The notes under the pieces are model-generated. The model was not told the DNA's origin, did not search any database, and worked only from the letters and a program-made list of their open reading frames with translations. From Desulforamulus ruminis DSM 2154 (GTDB lineage: Bacteria > Bacillota > Desulfotomaculia > Desulfotomaculales > Desulfotomaculaceae): a stretch of DNA of 64,000 nt. Below, piece after piece: positions 61,673 to 64,000 of this stretch (positions are counted from its first letter, which is position 1; each line of letters starts with the position of its first letter). Position numbers and translations under genes: made by a program. The DNA lies in the NCBI RefSeq assembly GCF_000215085.1, contig NC_015589.1:3484120-3548119 (forward strand). Reading direction: 5' to 3'.

Positions 61673-62663
61673 AGTACCGCCTCCTTACATCCTGCGGAGA
61701 GGCCAGTTGCAGGGACATTTGGCCCGGATTGCCCAGTTCGTGCTTGACCGAAGTAACCAGCAGCTCCATGCCGCTGAACTGAACTTTGTCTCCGGCCCGG
61801 ATGGTATTGATGTCGATGCCGGTCACGTCGAAGGTTTCCTCCAAGCCGGCCAGATGTTTCTCCCCTTTGCCTTTGGCCTCTCCCGCATTGGTAATGGTAC
61901 TCTCGGTAATAATTTTTTGCAGGGTGCCGTATTTTTCGGTTTCCCCCTTCACAATGGCCAGTACGGGGCTCCGCCGGTCCTCCGGGGCGTTGCCCAGGAC
62001 TTTTACCTGAGTTACGGCCTTATCAATGCTGCGCCGCTGGGTCACATCCTTAACATTTTGCTCCGGTTCCAGCACCCATACCTCTTGATTGCCGCCCAGC
62101 TTAAACAATTCCAGTCCATTGGGAGTCATGCGGGGCCGGTACATCTCCCCGCCCTTCTCCACCGTTTCTTTAAGGTCGGACATGATCATGTTATAGATGG
62201 TATTATTCCGGTACCGGCTGCCGGTTTTTGCTAAAGGAACCGCAGTTTCGGGCACGTTGGCCAGGGTAATGCCCCAGTCGGCGGCATACTGCCGGAGTCT
62301 CTGGCTGGCGGTCTGCCCGGCGGGAAACAAATAATCCTCGTAGGATTTGGCCAGGTAAATGGTGCGATCATAAACCGTCACCGAAAGGTGCTTAACGCCG
62401 CTGTTGCTGCTCTCCACCTCCCATACCACCCCGGGCTGAAGCAGGTAAACCCGGCTGGTGCCCCCAAAGGGAACGCCGGAGACCCTGATTTCCTGGCCCG
62501 GTTGAATGCCGGGGAAATCCGCGGTCACCACCATTTTAACTTCAGCGCTGTAGGCCATTTCGTCCAGGGACTCCTTCAAGGTAATGCTTTCCACAATCTC
62601 CCGCAGGAAATGCTGGTTAGCCAGCACCACCTCGTAAAAATTAAGACCGGGGTTTACCATCAT
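61659..62663 (-). CDS. XkdQ-like tail protein (YqbQ)
   Basis: A 334-aa hub protein, counterpart of late control D/gp27. It has LKESLDEMAYSAEVKMV near the start, then TASQRLRQYAADWGI, KTGSRYRNNTIYNMIMSDLKETVEKGGEMYRPRMTPNGLELFKLG and a C-terminal INTIRAGDKVQFSGMELLVTSVKHELG. It starts at an ATG ATG pair that overlaps the end of the LysM gene. Confidence 0.88.
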   Translation of the reverse strand: MMVNPGLNFYEVVLANQHFLREIVESITLKESLDEMAYSAEVKMVVTADFPGIQPGQEIRVSGVPFGGTSRVYLLQPGVVWEVESSNSGVKHLSVTVYDRTIYLAKSYEDYLFPAGQTASQRLRQYAADWGITLANVPETAVPLAKTGSRYRNNTIYNMIMSDLKETVEKGGEMYRPRMTPNGLELFKLGGNQEVWVLEPEQNVKDVTQRRSIDKAVTQVKVLGNAPEDRRSPVLAIVKGETEKYGTLQKIITESTITNAGEAKGKGEKHLAGLEETFDVTGIDINTIRAGDKVQFSGMELLVTSVKHELGNPGQMSLQLASPQDVRRRYYGSL

Positions 62664-63304
62664 GGCATGATCAGCTCCATTCCCGGGTGAATGAGATTTT
62701 TATCTTTACCGATGATTCCTTGATTGATTTCATAGATGTCATTTAGCTTTGCGGCATTGCCGTACTGCATTTGGGCAATCTTCCACAAGCTGTCTCCGGG
62801 CTTTACGGTATATTTTTTAGGCACCGGTTTTTCATCGGGCCGGTTGCTTGTTGGAGCGGCTGCCCCGGAATACAAAAGGGGCCCTGCGGCGGTTTTCACT
62901 TTAATGTCGCGCCAGGTGCGGCAGGTGAGATCAAAGTAAATGTCCCCCGGCTCGCCGCCCTTAAAGGTACCGTTGTAAGCCGATACCAGGACCTGGCCGT
63001 TGATGGGCGTCCCTGTAATTAACAGCCGGATGGGGCTGCCGCCGGTGGTCCAGGCCATAAGCTGGGCCATGGCCTGGCCGGGGTCCGGAATATTCGTGTA
63101 GCGGCAAAAGGATGAATCGTATTCTTTGGGAAAAAAAGAAGAGAAAGTAATTTCCTTTACCTTCTCCTGGCTGGGGAGATCAATCTCGCCCAGTTGAATA
63201 ATGTTTACTGTTTCCAACTGTTTTTCAGTTCTAATTTGTATTTCCTCCGGGTTTACCGGAAAGTGCAGTTCCCCGCCGGCGGGATCGGTCAGGAATATAT
63301 CCAT
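62660..63304 (-). CDS. LysM-domain tail protein (XkdP-like)
   Basis: A 214-aa protein. The N-terminal part (GGELHFPVNPEEIQIRTEKQLETVNIIQLGEIDLP, KEITFSSFFP) matches XkdP/YqbP. The C-terminal LysM domain (about 165-213; YTVKPGDSLWKIAQMQYGNAAKLNDIYEINQ) binds peptidoglycan. GGGAGGTGACG precedes the ATG. It lies between the tape measure gene and the hub gene, its usual place. Confidence 0.92.
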   Translation of the reverse strand: MDIFLTDPAGGELHFPVNPEEIQIRTEKQLETVNIIQLGEIDLPSQEKVKEITFSSFFPKEYDSSFCRYTNIPDPGQAMAQLMAWTTGGSPIRLLITGTPINGQVLVSAYNGTFKGGEPGDIYFDLTCRTWRDIKVKTAAGPLLYSGAAAPTSNRPDEKPVPKKYTVKPGDSLWKIAQMQYGNAAKLNDIYEINQGIIGKDKNLIHPGMELIMP

Positions 63305-63327
63305 GGTGCGTCACCTCCCACGCAGTG

Positions 63328-64000
63328 CTAGCCAACCGCCTTGTTCTCCAGTGCGTTTTTAATGCTTCTGGCGATTTTCCAGCCCACCTCGTTTTTAATA
63401 TTTTCATAGTCTATATTTTCACTGCCGACCTGCAGGTTTACATTTACGGGAACGGTAATCTGAGTTTCCCCCCCGCCGGCCACGGCGGGAACCGGCATAA
63501 CCCCGGCAAAACCGCCGGCGGCATAGGGCCGCACGCCCAGATATTGCCCCGCCTGCTGCCAAAGGGCCAAGGCCCGGCCGCGCATCCGTGCAGACAGGGG
63601 AATAACGGCCTCTGGACCGGCTTCAGCCACCAGCCCCAGATGGGGTTTGCTTAAAATACCGCCGGTGGCGTGGTTCTCGTAACCCTTTATTGAATGAAAT
63701 TCCTCACGACTGTTCCCGGCGGTCCCACTGTTTGGCAGGATAGATGGTAAATACTGAACACCGGAAAAAGCGATCAGCTTGGCGCTGGCAAAATCCAAGG
63801 CTTGGGCCAGAGTGGTAAAGGCCTGCATAAGATTGTTTTGGCTGTTGACCACAAAACCATTGGAAGTAACGATATTGTTCTGACTGTCCAGATACACCTG
63901 TCCGGTAGATGCCATGCGTTTCTGCTGCTCGGAAACCGCTTTGCCGCTTTCCGCAAGCTGCGTTGTAGTTGAAGTGCTATTCTCCTCTGTTGCAGCGCTT
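63328..64000 (-). CDS. Phage tail tape measure protein, C-terminal part, cut by window edge
   Basis: The frame is open from 64000 to the stop at 63328 (224 residues visible); the N-terminal bulk is to the right of the window. GLVAEAGPEAVIPLSARMRGRALALWQQAG is the standard C-terminal block of tape measure proteins, followed by a Gly/Ala-rich stretch and ENIDYENIKNEVGWKIARSIKNALENK. The internal ATG at 63915 is not the start. Tape measure proteins set tail length and aid DNA ejection. Confidence 0.9.
   Translation of the reverse strand, partial: SAATEENSTSTTTQLAESGKAVSEQQKRMASTGQVYLDSQNNIVTSNGFVVNSQNNLMQAFTTLAQALDFASAKLIAFSGVQYLPSILPNSGTAGNSREEFHSIKGYENHATGGILSKPHLGLVAEAGPEAVIPLSARMRGRALALWQQAGQYLGVRPYAAGGFAGVMPVPAVAGGGETQITVPVNVNLQVGSENIDYENIKNEVGWKIARSIKNALENKAVG

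Overview
The window looks like chromosome of an anaerobic, endospore-forming Firmicute of the Desulfotomaculum/Desulforamulus type. The evidence is a small acid-soluble spore protein, SpoIIR, a clostridial-type molybdenum nitrogenase operon with nifI1/nifI2 between nifH and nifD, a Tat-exported [FeFe]-hydrogenase with a HybA/HybB-like membrane module, Gram-positive Shine-Dalgarno sequences, and frequent GTG/TTG starts. The genus is an inference; no rRNA or other strong marker is present.

Layout. 1-6 kb: the start of a type 2 isopentenyl-diphosphate isomerase gene, typA, and small membrane, spore or unknown proteins. 6-10.4 kb: exported hydrogenase operon with a Rex-like operator upstream. 10.9-15.9 kb: a membrane-bound Cache-HAMP-HTH regulator, spoIIR and several small unknown genes, including a Cys-rich mini-protein and a gene with an in-frame TGA followed by a bacterial-SECIS-like hairpin. 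16-26.5 kb: minus-strand operon nifH-nifI1-nifI2-nifD-nifK-nifE-nifN-nifB-fdx-anfO-like-nifV, led by a promoter, a palindrome and a structured leader that ends in an intrinsic terminator. 26.6-29.8 kb: an EmrAB-like efflux operon with two adaptor proteins. 29.9-51 kb: housekeeping and signalling genes: two GGDEF proteins (one with HD-GYP), a chemotaxis receptor, a c-di-GMP riboswitch, a Mn-type (yybP-ykoY) riboswitch before terC, carbonic anhydrase, Psd, alpha-glucan phosphorylase, transporters, a GntR regulator and Map. 52-64 kb: the tail, tail-fibre and lysis end of a PBSX/Xkd-like contractile-tail prophage that runs off the right edge.

How the genes work together. The nif operon encodes the Fe protein, the MoFe protein, cofactor assembly (NifE, NifN, NifB, a short NifV), a thioredoxin-like ferredoxin and PII-type post-translational control. 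The exported hydrogenase 8 kb away could recover the H2 that nitrogenase makes, or serve in H2 metabolism generally; this link is an inference. The prophage genes are ordered tape measure, LysM tail protein, XkdQ, R, S, baseplate J, U, XkdX, a cassette of fibre proteins, then a holin/amidase lysis set.

The most unusual items are the S24/S26 peptidase-like domain fused to 192-bp tandem repeats and Ig-like domains in the tail cassette, the candidate selenoprotein, the structured nif leader, the one-component Cache-HAMP-HTH regulator, and a cluster of DnaA boxes far from any dnaA gene.
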